Shown piece after piece: positions 25,837 to 35,326 of a DNA stretch of 64,000 bases. The stretch covers positions 248,001 through 312,000 of the forward strand of contig CAZIUE010000001.1 in NCBI GenBank assembly GCA_964542535.1. The letters run 5' to 3'. The stretch's first letter is position 1. Each line of letters opens with the position of its first letter. The notes below the pieces were generated by a model. That model saw only the letters and a program-made list of their open reading frames with translations, made no database searches and was not told the DNA's origin. The stretch is from Pseudopelobacter sp964542535. Its GTDB lineage: Bacteria > Desulfobacterota > Desulfuromonadia > Geobacterales > Pseudopelobacteraceae. The translations under genes were made by a program, and so were the position numbers.

Positions 25837-26439
25837 ATGGCCCGGCAGGGAAGAGAGGAAAAACCGCAGCGCAGCTGTCTCGGCTGTCGCGGGAGCCATG
25901 ACCGGGACCGGCTGATCCGCTTCGTGCTCTCTCCGCAGGGGGAAGTCCTGCCGGATCTGGATGCCCGCCTTCCCGGAAGGGGGGCCTACACCTGCATCAG
26001 CGCGGCCTGCCTGGAAACCGCGCTCAGGCAGCGCCTCTTCAACCGGGCTTTCAGACGCGAGGTTGTTACCTTGCAGCCTCAGGCCATGACGGAGATGGTG
26101 GCGCGGCTGATGCGTGAGCGTATCCTGGGGTATCTGGGGCTGGCCAACCGGGCCGGCAAGATCGTTTCGGGCAGCTCCATGGTCTGCGAGGCCCTGCGTG
26201 CCAGGGTCAAGCCGGGACTGGTGCTGGTGGCCACCGACACATCCGCGGCAATCGCCGAAAAGGTTGTCTCGCTGGCCGCCCTTCACGGAATTGACTGTCA
26301 GCGGGCACTGACAAAGGAAGAGTTTGGCGCCATACTCGGCAAAGCACCGCGCAGCGCGGTCGCTATCAGGCAGGGCGGATTCATCGCACGGCTTGTCACT
26401 GAAATACAACGATTAAGAAACTTCCTGGGGGAGGTGTAG
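25837..26439 (+). CDS. YlxR (DUF448) domain fused to an L7Ae-type RNA-binding domain
   Basis: 200 residues. Residues ~10-85 are YlxR (QRSCLGCRGSHDRDRLIRFV, PGRGAYTC), an RNA- or nucleoid-binding domain found between nusA and infB. Residues ~95-185 are an L7Ae/YlxQ-like domain (LGYLGLANRAGKIVSGSSMV). In many Gram-positive bacteria these are two separate adjacent genes, ylxR and ylxQ; here they form one protein. It starts 12 bases after nusA and ends 5 bases before infB. Confidence 0.9.
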   Translation: MARQGREEKPQRSCLGCRGSHDRDRLIRFVLSPQGEVLPDLDARLPGRGAYTCISAACLETALRQRLFNRAFRREVVTLQPQAMTEMVARLMRERILGYLGLANRAGKIVSGSSMVCEALRARVKPGLVLVATDTSAAIAEKVVSLAALHGIDCQRALTKEEFGAILGKAPRSAVAIRQGGFIARLVTEIQRLRNFLGEV

Positions 26440-26444
26440 GGCAT

Positions 26445-29174
26445 ATGTCTAAAATTCGTGTGAGTAACCTGGCCGAGAAGCTGGGACTGGAGCATAAGGA
26501 GGTACTTGCCCGACTCAAGGAGATAGGGGTTGACGCCAAGACAGCCACATCTCTTGTGGACGAGGACGTGCTCAAGAAGCTGATGCCATCCCCGTCCCCT
26601 GACGGTGCCGACGAGGTTCGGGTGACCAAAAACATCATTCGCCGCCGCGCCAAGGCCGTTCCGGTTACGGAACAGCCGCCCGCCGCTGCCGAGCCCCCGG
26701 AGGAAAAGCCGGCCGAGCCGTCCGCCCAGGCTCCGGCCGCTCCCCCCGAAGCGCCCGTTGTCGAACCGGTGGAGCCGAAGCCGAAGCCCGCTCCCGTACC
26801 GGTGCAGCCCGCTGCTCCGACCGAAGCGGAGCCTTCTCCGGCCCCGGCTGTGAAAACCCCGGAGACCCCTCCGGCTGTTGCTAAGCCGGCGCCGGTCGCC
26901 GAGGCCCCTGTCGTTGAGGTCAAACCGGAACCGGTCGTCGCGGAGAAGCCCAAGGTTCCGGCCCAGCCGGACAAGCCCAGCGCCAACCAGGCCCGTATCC
27001 TGGGACGCATGGAGATTCCCGGGGTCACGACCCGGCCGACCCGCGTGGTCAAGCGTGAAGGGGGCGCCGCCCCCGTGGACAGCCGTCAGCCTGACCCGTC
27101 CCACCGCAGGCCTGCTCCTGCGGCAGGAGATGCCGCGGGCCGAGCCCGCATGAAGCCCGCCCAGCTGGCGCCGTCCGCGCCGCCGGCCGCCGACGACCGC
27201 CGCAAGTTCGGCGGCAAGAGCGCCGGTCCCCACGGAGATGGCGCCGGCAAGGGGGGCAAGAAAGGGGGCGCGGCCACGGCCAAGAAGAAGGAACAGCCCC
27301 GGAAACATGACATCCTTGAGAAACGCGAGCGGGTCTTTGATCCGGTCTACAAGGGGTCACGCAAGAAAGGGAAGGATCGTAACGCCGAGACCCGCAGGAC
27401 GGAGATCACCGTACCCAAGGCGATCAAGCGCATCATCAAGATTTCCGAGACCATCAGCGTGGGTGAGCTGGCCAAGCGCATGGGCATCAAGGCCAACGAT
27501 CTGATCAAGTCGCTGATGAAGATGGGCATGATGGTCACCATCAACCATGCCCTGGACTACGAGACCACCGCTATCCTGACCTCGGAGTACGGCTACGAGG
27601 TGGAAAACGTGGCGGTGGATCTGGACGAGATCCTGGAGTCGACGCCCGATGCCCCCGAGACCCTGGTCAAACGTTCGCCGGTGGTCACGATCATGGGCCA
27701 TGTCGACCATGGCAAGACCTCGCTCCTGGATGCGATCCGCGAAACCAACGTCATTGCCGGCGAGGCGGGGGGCATTACCCAGCACATCGGCGCCTACGAT
27801 GTGGAACTGAACGGCCGCAAGATCACCTTCCTGGATACGCCGGGTCACGAGGCTTTTACCGCCATGCGCGCCCGCGGTGCCAAGGTGACCGACATCGTCA
27901 TCCTGGTGGTGGCTGCCGACGACGGCGTCATGCCCCAGACCCGGGAGGCAATCAACCATTCCAAGGCTGCCGGCGTGCCGATCATCGTTGCCATCAACAA
28001 GATCGACAAGCCCGATGCCAAACCGGAGCGGGTCAAGCAGGAACTGATGGAATTCGGCCTGGTTGCTTCGGAATGGGGCGGCGACGCTACCATGGTGGAG
28101 GTGTCCGCCAAGAAGCGCGTCAACCTGGAAGGGCTCCTGGAGATGGTTCTGCTGCAGGCGGACCTGATGGAGTTGAAGGCCAATCCGGACAAGGAGGCCA
28201 GAGGCACCATCGTGGAAGCCAAGCTGGATCGGGGGCGCGGCCCGGTGGCCACGGTGCTGGTCCAGGAAGGTACCCTCAAGACCGGCGACTACTGCGTGGT
28301 GGGCATCCACTCCGGCAGGGTCAGGGCTCTTCACAACGACCGGGGCGAGAAGGTCGGCGAGGCAGGCCCGTCCATGCCGGTGGAGGTGATCGGTCTCTCG
28401 GGCGTGCCCGATGCGGGCGACGTGTTCGTTTCCTTGAAGGATGAGAAACAAGCCAAGGAAATCGCCACCCTGCGTCAGATCAAGCAGCGCGAGATCGAGA
28501 TGGCCAAACATTCGCGGGTCACCCTGGAGGATCTGTACAAGCAGATCCAGAGCGGCGATGTCAAGGACCTGAACGTCATCGTCAAGGGAGACGTGCAGGG
28601 CTCGGTGGAGGTGGTGTCCGAGTCGTTCCGCAAACTCTCCACCGACGCGGTGCGCCTGAACGTGATCCATTCCGGCGTGGGCGCCATCACCGAGACCGAC
28701 GTCAACCTGGCCGCGGCTTCCAATACCATCATCATCGGTTTCAACGTGCGGCCGGAGGTCAAGGCCCAGACCATGGCGGAGAAGGAAGGGGTGGATATCC
28801 GCCTGTACAGCATCATCTACGATGCGGTTGAAGATGTGAAGAAGGCTATGGAAGGACTCCTGGAGCCGACCCTGAAGGAGAAGTACTTGGGCCGGGCTGA
28901 AATCCGCGAGATCTTCTCGGTGCCCAAGGTGGGCAACATCGCCGGCTGTTACGTTCAGGACGGCAAGATGCTGCGCAACGCCCAGGTTCGGCTGCTGCGC
29001 GACAACGTGGTTATTTACGAGGGAAAACTGTCCTCCCTGCGTCGCATCAAGGACGACGTCAAGGAGGTCGTTGCCGGCTACGAATGCGGTATCGGCCTGG
29101 AGAACTACAACAATATCAAGGTGGCCGACATCATCGAGGCTTTTGAAATCGAGAAGGTGGCAACGAAGCTTTAA
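26445..29174 (+). CDS. infB: Translation initiation factor IF-2
   Basis: 909 residues. It brings initiator tRNA to the 30S subunit and hydrolyses GTP. The N-terminal IF2N domain (~1-55) is followed by a ~270-residue low-complexity Pro/Ala/Glu linker, a second IF2N-like domain (~320-375), then the GTPase with G1 GHVDHGKT (418-425), DTPGHEAF and NKID. The C-terminal domains include VPKVGNIAGCYVQDG. The long linker explains many spurious open frames in this part of the window. Confidence 0.97.
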   Translation: MSKIRVSNLAEKLGLEHKEVLARLKEIGVDAKTATSLVDEDVLKKLMPSPSPDGADEVRVTKNIIRRRAKAVPVTEQPPAAAEPPEEKPAEPSAQAPAAPPEAPVVEPVEPKPKPAPVPVQPAAPTEAEPSPAPAVKTPETPPAVAKPAPVAEAPVVEVKPEPVVAEKPKVPAQPDKPSANQARILGRMEIPGVTTRPTRVVKREGGAAPVDSRQPDPSHRRPAPAAGDAAGRARMKPAQLAPSAPPAADDRRKFGGKSAGPHGDGAGKGGKKGGAATAKKKEQPRKHDILEKRERVFDPVYKGSRKKGKDRNAETRRTEITVPKAIKRIIKISETISVGELAKRMGIKANDLIKSLMKMGMMVTINHALDYETTAILTSEYGYEVENVAVDLDEILESTPDAPETLVKRSPVVTIMGHVDHGKTSLLDAIRETNVIAGEAGGITQHIGAYDVELNGRKITFLDTPGHEAFTAMRARGAKVTDIVILVVAADDGVMPQTREAINHSKAAGVPIIVAINKIDKPDAKPERVKQELMEFGLVASEWGGDATMVEVSAKKRVNLEGLLEMVLLQADLMELKANPDKEARGTIVEAKLDRGRGPVATVLVQEGTLKTGDYCVVGIHSGRVRALHNDRGEKVGEAGPSMPVEVIGLSGVPDAGDVFVSLKDEKQAKEIATLRQIKQREIEMAKHSRVTLEDLYKQIQSGDVKDLNVIVKGDVQGSVEVVSESFRKLSTDAVRLNVIHSGVGAITETDVNLAAASNTIIIGFNVRPEVKAQTMAEKEGVDIRLYSIIYDAVEDVKKAMEGLLEPTLKEKYLGRAEIREIFSVPKVGNIAGCYVQDGKMLRNAQVRLLRDNVVIYEGKLSSLRRIKDDVKEVVAGYECGIGLENYNNIKVADIIEAFEIEKVATKL

Positions 29175-29200
29175 AATCGGTTCGAAATTCGGGGTTGAAA

Positions 29201-29221
29201 CCTTGAACCTTGAACCTTGAA
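29201..29221 (+). repeat. Three perfect tandem copies of a 7-base repeat between infB and rbfA
   Basis: CCTTGAA repeated three times without change (29201-29207, 29208-29214, 29215-29221), immediately before the rbfA ribosome site AGGTGG and ATG. No coding role is likely; it may be a mini-repeat prone to copy-number change. Confidence 0.9.
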
Positions 29222-29230
29222 CAGGTGGTT

Positions 29231-29599
29231 ATGAGCAAACGTTCCGAAAAACTGGCTGAAACGATCCATGAAACCATATCTTCGATCCTGTCCCGGGGGC
29301 TCAATGACCCCCGCATCGGATTCGTTACCCTGACCGCTGTGCACGTGGTGGAGGATTTGAGTCTTGCCCGCATCTACTTCACGGTGATGGGCGACCGGGA
29401 GGCCCGGAAGAACAGCGAGGCCGGGTTGAACAGCGCCAAGGGGTTTCTGCGTCGGGAACTGGGGCGGGTGTTGACCATTCGGCACATACCCGAGCTCGTT
29501 TTCAAGTACGACGAATCCCAGGAGCAGGGAAGCCGCATCGATTCCATTCTCAGGGAGATTGCCACCCAGCATGACCGAGACGATTCAGAACATAGTTGA
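29231..29599 (+). CDS. rbfA: 30S ribosome-binding factor RbfA
   Basis: 122 residues from the ATG at 29231, which has AGGTGG just upstream; the open frame extends back through the 7-base repeats but no start is better. The single KH-like domain has IHETISSILSRGLNDPRIG, LARIYFTVMGD and the diagnostic RHIPELVFKYDES. It assists late 30S maturation and cold adaptation. The end overlaps nrnA by 29 bases. Confidence 0.94.
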   Translation: MSKRSEKLAETIHETISSILSRGLNDPRIGFVTLTAVHVVEDLSLARIYFTVMGDREARKNSEAGLNSAKGFLRRELGRVLTIRHIPELVFKYDESQEQGSRIDSILREIATQHDRDDSEHS

Positions 29600-30530
29600 G
29601 GCAATTCGGACCAACGGCTCCTTTCTGCTGACCAGTCACGAGAGTCCGGATGGAGATGCGATCGGCTCCACCCTGGCCCTGGCGTCGTTCCTGCGCCGGC
29701 TCGGCAAGGATGTCTGCGTTCACCTGCGCGACGGCGTGCCGGAGCTGTTCGGGTTTCTTCCCGGCAGTGACGGTGTGGTACGGCATGTGCCGGACCGGGA
29801 TTTCGACATCTCCTTCGTGCTGGACGTGGGCGAGCTGCGGCGGGCCGGTGACGAGTTCTGCGCCTTCCAGCGCGGCGGGATACTGGTCAATCTGGATCAT
29901 CACTTGGGCTGCGAGCATTTCGGCAGTCACAACCTGATTGATCCGGCAGCCGCCGCCACTGGAATCCTGGTTTACCGCATCATCAGCGCCTTTGGCGCCG
30001 TGCTGGACGGGGATACCGCCCTGTGCCTGTACGTGGCCATCATCAGCGACACCGGTTCGTTCCGCTACTCCAACGCCAACCGGGAGGCATTCACGGTGGC
30101 GGGAGAGATGATCGAACAGGGGGTTAACGCCTGGAGTGTTGCCGAGCGGCTCTACGAGAGCCAGCCCCGGAAACGCCTGGAGCTCCTGGCCCGATCCCTG
30201 GCAACCCTTGAGCTGATCTGCGATGGGCGGGCCGCGTCGCTGACCGTTACCCGCGACATGTATGCCGCCACTGGAGCGGATGCGGAATTGACCGATGGTT
30301 TCGTCAACTATCCCCGCTCCATCAGAGGGGTCGAGGTGGCGATTTTCTTCCGACAACTGAGCGACACCAGCTACAAGGTCGGATTCCGGTCCAAGGGGGC
30401 CGTCAACGTTGCCGGTTTCGCCGCGGCCTTGGGGGGCGGCGGTCACCACAACGCCGCCGGTTGCACGGTCTCCGGCACACTTCCCGAGATCAAGTCCCGT
30501 GTCTACGCCATCGTGAACGAATCCCTGTGA
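29571..30530 (+). CDS. nrnA: DHH-family oligoribonuclease / pAp phosphatase
   Basis: 319 residues. The DHH phosphoesterase domain has SHESPDGDAIGS, LVNLDHHLG and the late metal motif DTGSFRYSN. The DHHA1 domain ends with ALGGGGHHNAAG. NrnA-type enzymes degrade short RNA fragments and 3'-phosphoadenosine 5'-phosphate. The gene commonly lies between rbfA and truB. The stop overlaps the GTG of truB (GTGA). Confidence 0.92.
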   Translation: MTETIQNIVEAIRTNGSFLLTSHESPDGDAIGSTLALASFLRRLGKDVCVHLRDGVPELFGFLPGSDGVVRHVPDRDFDISFVLDVGELRRAGDEFCAFQRGGILVNLDHHLGCEHFGSHNLIDPAAAATGILVYRIISAFGAVLDGDTALCLYVAIISDTGSFRYSNANREAFTVAGEMIEQGVNAWSVAERLYESQPRKRLELLARSLATLELICDGRAASLTVTRDMYAATGADAELTDGFVNYPRSIRGVEVAIFFRQLSDTSYKVGFRSKGAVNVAGFAAALGGGGHHNAAGCTVSGTLPEIKSRVYAIVNESL

Positions 30531-31441
30531 TCAGCGGTTTCTTCGTCATTGACAAGCCGGCGGGCATCAGCTCCCACGACGTGGTCAGCCGTGTGCGCAG
30601 GATCCTCGGTACCCGTCGGGTCGGCCATACCGGAACCCTGGACCCTTTTGCCACCGGTGTCCTGCCGGTGGCGGTTAACGACGGAACAAAGGTGATCCCT
30701 TTTTTGGACGAAGGGGTCAAGTGCTATCAGGCCCTGCTGCGCCTGGGGGTGACCACCGATACTCTGGACATGACCGGCAGGGTGCTGGCTGAGGGGGATT
30801 GGTCGTCCGTCGGCCGGGACGCACTGGTGGAGCTCCTGCCCCGCTTCAGCGGGGTGATCAGCCAGGTGCCGCCCATGTTCTCGGCCATCAAGCGTGACGG
30901 TCAACCGCTGTACAAACTGGCCAGACAGGGGGTCGAGGTGGAACGTCAGCCCCGCAACGTGGAGATATTCTCCCTGGAGCTGCTGTCCTTTGAGCCCCCC
31001 CTGGCGAGTCTGCGGGTGACCTGTTCCCGGGGTACCTACGTGCGCAGCCTGGCGGACGACCTTGGTGCGGCGCTGGGGTGTGGAGCCAGCCTGCAGGAAC
31101 TGAGACGCATCGCCAGCGGTCCCTTCAGCCTCTCGGGCGCGGTGACCTTGGAAGCTCTGGAAGAGGTCTGGAACGGAGGCAGGGGGGAGGCACTCTGCCT
31201 GAGTCCCCTGGCGGCCCTCTCGCACCTGCCTGAGATCCCCTTGACCGATGACGATCTGGGCCGGGTCAGGCATGGTCGCTCGCCCGCGTGGCGCGAGCCG
31301 CTGGGTGGGGTTCCCGCCGTCGGAGCGGAACCGGGATTGGCGCGCCTTTCCCACGACGGGAGCCTGGTCGCCGTAGCCAGGATTGAACCAGGGGACGACG
31401 GCGCTTTCCGGCTGGTGCTCCGGCGCGTGTTCAGCGCCTAG
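30527..31441 (+). CDS. truB: tRNA pseudouridine-55 synthase
   Basis: 304 residues from the GTG overlapping the nrnA stop. The catalytic aspartate is D39 in HTGTLDPFATGVL. Other marks are FVIDKPAGISSHDVV at the N-terminus, YQALLRLGVTTDT, and VTCSRGTYVRSLADDLG. It makes pseudouridine 55 in the T-loop of tRNAs. Position between nrnA and rpsO is conserved. Confidence 0.95.
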   Translation: MISGFFVIDKPAGISSHDVVSRVRRILGTRRVGHTGTLDPFATGVLPVAVNDGTKVIPFLDEGVKCYQALLRLGVTTDTLDMTGRVLAEGDWSSVGRDALVELLPRFSGVISQVPPMFSAIKRDGQPLYKLARQGVEVERQPRNVEIFSLELLSFEPPLASLRVTCSRGTYVRSLADDLGAALGCGASLQELRRIASGPFSLSGAVTLEALEEVWNGGRGEALCLSPLAALSHLPEIPLTDDDLGRVRHGRSPAWREPLGGVPAVGAEPGLARLSHDGSLVAVARIEPGDDGAFRLVLRRVFSA

Positions 31442-31552
31442 TTAGTGCTTTACATGGAACAGGGTGCTGTGCTATTAGTCTCAGACTGCGCACATGCTGC
31501 AATAATTATGTCATCAGGACAATAAAAACGAACACAGAAGGGGGTGTTGGCA

Positions 31553-31819
31553 GTGCTGGCAACCGAAAAGAAGCAGGAAATCATCAACGCATTCAAAAAA
31601 CATGACAGTGATACGGGTTCTCCCGAAGTGCAGATCGCGATTCTCACCGAGCGGATTACCTATCTCACCGAGCATTTCAAGGTCCACAAGAAAGACCACC
31701 ATAGCCGCAGGGGGCTCCTGAAGCTCGTCGGCCAGAGGCGTCGTCTTCTGGATTACCTGAAGGGCAAGGAACTGGCCAGGTACAAGGCGGTTATCGAACG
31801 CCTCGGCATACGCAGGTAG
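31553..31819 (+). CDS. rpsO: 30S ribosomal protein S15
   Basis: 88 residues from the GTG at 31553, with AGGGGG eight bases before it; this gives the family's standard N-terminus (LATEKKQEII). Motifs: HDSDTGSPEVQIAILTERI and KDHHSRRGLLKLVGQRRRLL. It binds 16S rRNA in the platform. A 111-base leader separates it from truB and could hold the autoregulatory structure known for rpsO in other bacteria, although no clear fold was identified. Confidence 0.97.
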   Translation: MLATEKKQEIINAFKKHDSDTGSPEVQIAILTERITYLTEHFKVHKKDHHSRRGLLKLVGQRRRLLDYLKGKELARYKAVIERLGIRR

Positions 31820-31824
31820 TGACA

Positions 31825-31865
31825 GGCACTCTACCCGGGCTCGAACGGGTAAAGTGCCTTTTTTT
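31825..31865 (+). terminator. Rho-independent terminator after rpsO
   Basis: Outer stem GGCACT/AGTGCC and inner stem TACCCG/CGGGTA form a long hairpin, followed by seven Ts. It ends the rimP-rpsO operon. Confidence 0.9.
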
Positions 31866-31879
31866 AGCTGCTCGAGAGG

Positions 31880-31910
31880 AAAAAAGAGCTTTTTAGCTCT
31901 TTTTTATTTT
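31880..31910 (+). terminator. Second hairpin terminator between rpsO and pnp
   Basis: AAAAAAGAGCT and AGCTCTTTTTT flank a TTTT loop and run into further Ts. The symmetric A and T runs make it able to work in both directions. It sits directly after the first terminator. Confidence 0.75.
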
Positions 31911-32020
31911 GGTTGGGGGCGTGGGTAGAGTCTCTCCGCGGGTCGGCACGATGGTCCGGCATGGGCGGAGAGACTGTAGCGACGGCCCCAACGCAACGGA
32001 CAACAGAAGGAGTGATTCAT

Positions 32021-34141
32021 ATGGAACATGTTGTGGAAGTTGAGTTTGGCGGCAAGCTGGTGACCATTGCCACCGGCAAGATGGCCAAGCAGGCCAACGG
32101 CGCGGTGGTGGTAAAGAGTGGCGATACGATGGTGCTGGTGACCGCCGTGGCCCAGAAGGAGGCTAAGGAGGGGCAGGATTTCTTCCCCCTGACCGTCAAC
32201 TACACCGAGAAGGCCTATGCCGGCGGCAAGATCCCGGGCAGTTTCTTCAGGCGCGAAGCACGCCCCTCTGATCCCGAGACGCTGACCTGCCGCCTGATCG
32301 ACCGGCCGATCCGTCCGCTGTTCCCTGAAAATTTTCTCAACGATACCCAGGTCATGGCCACGGTGCTCTCCGCGGACAAAGACCATGACCCGCGCATCCT
32401 CTCCATGCTGGGCGCCTCGGCTGCCCTGGAGGTTTCCGACATCCCCTTCCAGGGGCCCATCGCCGGCGTCAAGGTGGGACGGGTGGACGGCAGGCTGATC
32501 AGCAACCCCACCGCCGAGGAGCTGGAGCAGAGCGACATGGAGATCGTCGTGGCAGCCAGCCGGGACGCCATCATCATGGTGGAGGGGGAGGCCAAGTTCG
32601 TCTCCGAGGAGGATATGCTGGACGCGATCTTCTTCGGCCATGCCGCGGTACAGCCGGTACTGGATGCCCAGGAGAAGCTGAAGCAGCTGGCAGGAGTGCC
32701 CAAACGCGAGGTTCCGCCGCCGGTGGTGGATCAGGCATTGCTGGCCAGGGTGCGTGAATGTGCCGCCGAACGGATCGCCGCTGCCGTGAAGATCAAGAGC
32801 AAGCAGGAACGTCACAACCAGATCGATCTGATCACGGCCGAGACCACCGCGACCCTGGCCGCCGAATTCGAGGGGAGCGAAAAGCAGATCCGTGCCTTTA
32901 TGGGAGATCTGGAGTACGAAAGCGTCCGCGCCGATATCCTCGGCAGCGGGGTGCGCATCGATGGTCGCGACACGCAAACCATCCGCCCCATCAGTACCGA
33001 GGCGGGCCTGCTCCCCCGCACCCACGGCTCGGCCCTGTTCACCCGCGGCGAAACCCAGGCCCTGGTGGTCACCACCCTGGGGACCTCCAGCGACGAGCAG
33101 CGCATGGATTCCCTCTATGGCGAATACCGCAAGCGCTTCATGCTCCATTACAACTTTCCCCCCTTCTCCGTGGGTGAGACCAGCTTCCGCCTCGGACCGG
33201 GGCGCCGCGAGATCGGCCACGGCATGCTGGCCGAGCGGGCCCTGTCTGCGATCCTTCCCAGTCATGACGATTTCCCCTATACCATCCGCATCGTCTCCGA
33301 GACGTTGGAGAGCAATGGCTCCTCCTCCATGGCGGCGGTGTGCGGCGGCTGCATGTCGCTGATGGATGCCGGCGTGCCCATCTCCACGCCGGTGGCCGGC
33401 ATTGCAATGGGGCTGATCAAGGAGGACGACCGGGTCGCCATTCTGTCCGATATCCTAGGTGACGAGGACCATCTGGGTGACATGGATTTCAAGGTTGCCG
33501 GCAGCAGCGACGGTATTACCGCCCTGCAAATGGATATCAAGATCGGCGGCGTCACCCGGGAGATCATGCAGACCGCCTTGGCCCAGGCCCGCCAGGGGCG
33601 TCTGCACATCCTGGGCAAGATGGCCGAAACCCTGGCCACGCCCCGTCCGGAGATGTCGTCCTTTGCCCCGCGGATTACCACCATCTGGGTCAAGACCGAC
33701 AAGATCAGGGACGTCATCGGCACGGGTGGCAAGAACATCCGCAATATCACCGAAACCACCGGGGTCACGGTGGATATCGAAGACAGCGGCCGCATCAACA
33801 TCGCCAGCACCAGCAAGGAAGCCTGCGATCTGGCCATCCAGATGATCCGCGCCCTGACGGACGAAGCCGAGGAAGGCAAGCTGTACATGGGCCTGGTGAA
33901 GAAGATCATGGACTTCGGCGCATTTGTGGAGATCCTGCCCGGCACCGATGGCCTGGTGCACATCTCCGAACTGGACACCCGCCGGGTCAAGACGGTCACC
34001 GAAGTGCTCAACGAAGGGGACCGGGTGCTGGTCAAGTGCATCGGCGTGGACAAGAACGGCAAAGTCAAGCTCTCCCGCAAGGAGGCCCTCGGCCTGAACC
34101 TGGACGGTACTCCGGCAACCGATACGCCGTCGGGCGAATAA
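32021..34141 (+). CDS. pnp: Polyribonucleotide nucleotidyltransferase (PNPase)
   Basis: 706 residues from the ATG at 32021, which has AGAAGGAG upstream. Two RNase PH domains (~10-215 and ~310-540; phosphate-binding GSSSMAAVCGG and DILGDEDHLGDMDFKVAG) flank an alpha-helical linker, followed by KH (~550-610; IGTGGKNIRNITE) and S1 (~620-690; GLVKKIMDFGAFVEILPG). It degrades RNA phosphorolytically, alone or in a degradosome. Flanked by terminators on both sides, so transcribed separately from rpsO. Confidence 0.97.
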   Translation: MEHVVEVEFGGKLVTIATGKMAKQANGAVVVKSGDTMVLVTAVAQKEAKEGQDFFPLTVNYTEKAYAGGKIPGSFFRREARPSDPETLTCRLIDRPIRPLFPENFLNDTQVMATVLSADKDHDPRILSMLGASAALEVSDIPFQGPIAGVKVGRVDGRLISNPTAEELEQSDMEIVVAASRDAIIMVEGEAKFVSEEDMLDAIFFGHAAVQPVLDAQEKLKQLAGVPKREVPPPVVDQALLARVRECAAERIAAAVKIKSKQERHNQIDLITAETTATLAAEFEGSEKQIRAFMGDLEYESVRADILGSGVRIDGRDTQTIRPISTEAGLLPRTHGSALFTRGETQALVVTTLGTSSDEQRMDSLYGEYRKRFMLHYNFPPFSVGETSFRLGPGRREIGHGMLAERALSAILPSHDDFPYTIRIVSETLESNGSSSMAAVCGGCMSLMDAGVPISTPVAGIAMGLIKEDDRVAILSDILGDEDHLGDMDFKVAGSSDGITALQMDIKIGGVTREIMQTALAQARQGRLHILGKMAETLATPRPEMSSFAPRITTIWVKTDKIRDVIGTGGKNIRNITETTGVTVDIEDSGRINIASTSKEACDLAIQMIRALTDEAEEGKLYMGLVKKIMDFGAFVEILPGTDGLVHISELDTRRVKTVTEVLNEGDRVLVKCIGVDKNGKVKLSRKEALGLNLDGTPATDTPSGE

Positions 34142-34167
34142 TCCGTCGCAACACAGGACTGCTACCA

Positions 34168-34195
34168 AGGGCGAAGCGTTTGCTTCGCCCTTTTT
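34168..34195 (+). terminator. Rho-independent terminator after pnp
   Basis: AGGGCGAAGC and GCTTCGCCCT form a perfect stem with a GTTT loop, followed by a T run. The remaining 165 bases to kdsD hold no feature I can support. Confidence 0.92.
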
Positions 34196-34360
34196 CTCAG
34201 CCTTGGATGGCACCCCGGGCCGCTGTTCCCGGTTGCTATTTCCCGGGATTTGGTATTTACTGCATCGTCGCGTTCCCTCTTTTCCCCGTTTGCTGACGGT
34301 CCACGCGCTTTGTCGTGTTCCGGGGGAGGAACGGCCAACGAGTATGCTGGAGAGGTGATT

Positions 34361-35326
34361 ATGATTCTTGAAGAGGCTCGTCGGGTTATCCGGGTCGAGG
34401 CCGAGGCGCTTCTGGCCATGGCCGAGCGGATCAACGGCGCCTTTGAGCAGGCCGTGACCATGATCCTGGCGTGCACGGGGCGGGTGGTGGTGAGCGGCAT
34501 GGGCAAGTCCGGGCTGGTCGGTCAGAAAATCGCCTCCACCATGGCATCCACCGGCACACCGGCGCTGTTTCTGCATCCTGCCGAGGGAATCCACGGCGAC
34601 CTGGGTATGATCATGAAGGGGGATGTGGTCATCGCCATCTCCAACAGCGGGGAAACCGAGGAATTGCTGCGTATCCTGCCGATCGTCAAGCGGCTGGGGG
34701 CACGGCTGATCGGCATGAGCGGCAATGGCGCCTCGACTCTGGCCCGCGTCAGCGACCTGTTTCTGGATGTGTCGGTGAAGGAAGAAGCATGCCCTCTGGG
34801 GCTCGCTCCCACGGCCTCCACCACGGCGACCCTTGCCATGGGTGACGCACTGGCCGTGGCCCTGCTGATCCAACGCGGTTTCCGGGCCGAGGACTTCGCC
34901 CTCTTTCACCCCGGCGGCGCCCTGGGGAAGAAACTGTTCCTGCGCGTGGAAGATCTGATGCACGGCGGAGACGACATTCCCATGGTAACCGAACACACCT
35001 CCATGCGGGACGTACTCTATGTCATCAGCGCGAAACGCCTGGGGGTGACCGGGGTCGCCAATGAGCGCGGAGAGCTGCGCGGGGTGATCACCGACGGTGA
35101 TCTGCGCCGAGCCCTGGAGCAGGGGTTCGATATCCTGGAACGGGAAGCGGGGGCGATCATGAAGCTCAATCCCAAGCGGATCGGTCGCCACGAGCTGGCG
35201 GCGGCGGCGCTGCGGCTCATGGAGCAGTATTCCATAACCTCCCTGTTTGTTTTTGAAGACGAGAACGGCAGCGTGCCCTGCGGTGTCGTACACCTGCACG
35301 ACATACTGCGGTCGGGGATAGCCTGA
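34361..35326 (+). CDS. kdsD: D-arabinose-5-phosphate isomerase (KpsF/GutQ family)
   Basis: 321 residues from the ATG at 34361 with GGAGAGG upstream. The SIS domain (~35-175) has VVVSGMGKSGLVGQKIASTM and AISNSGETEE; two CBS motifs fill residues ~200-320. It converts ribulose 5-phosphate to arabinose 5-phosphate, the first step of Kdo synthesis for lipopolysaccharide. The stop overlaps the kdsC start by one base (TGATG), coupling this enzyme with a later step of the same pathway. Confidence 0.95.
   Translation: MILEEARRVIRVEAEALLAMAERINGAFEQAVTMILACTGRVVVSGMGKSGLVGQKIASTMASTGTPALFLHPAEGIHGDLGMIMKGDVVIAISNSGETEELLRILPIVKRLGARLIGMSGNGASTLARVSDLFLDVSVKEEACPLGLAPTASTTATLAMGDALAVALLIQRGFRAEDFALFHPGGALGKKLFLRVEDLMHGGDDIPMVTEHTSMRDVLYVISAKRLGVTGVANERGELRGVITDGDLRRALEQGFDILEREAGAIMKLNPKRIGRHELAAAALRLMEQYSITSLFVFEDENGSVPCGVVHLHDILRSGIA

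Noticed and set aside
24430..26409. 659-residue - strand open frame over nusA and ylxR
   Set aside because: Antisense shadow of well-identified genes with no family resemblance.
34200..34235. TGGCAC word after pnp as a sigma-54 promoter for kdsD
   Set aside because: No TTGC element at the required distance.
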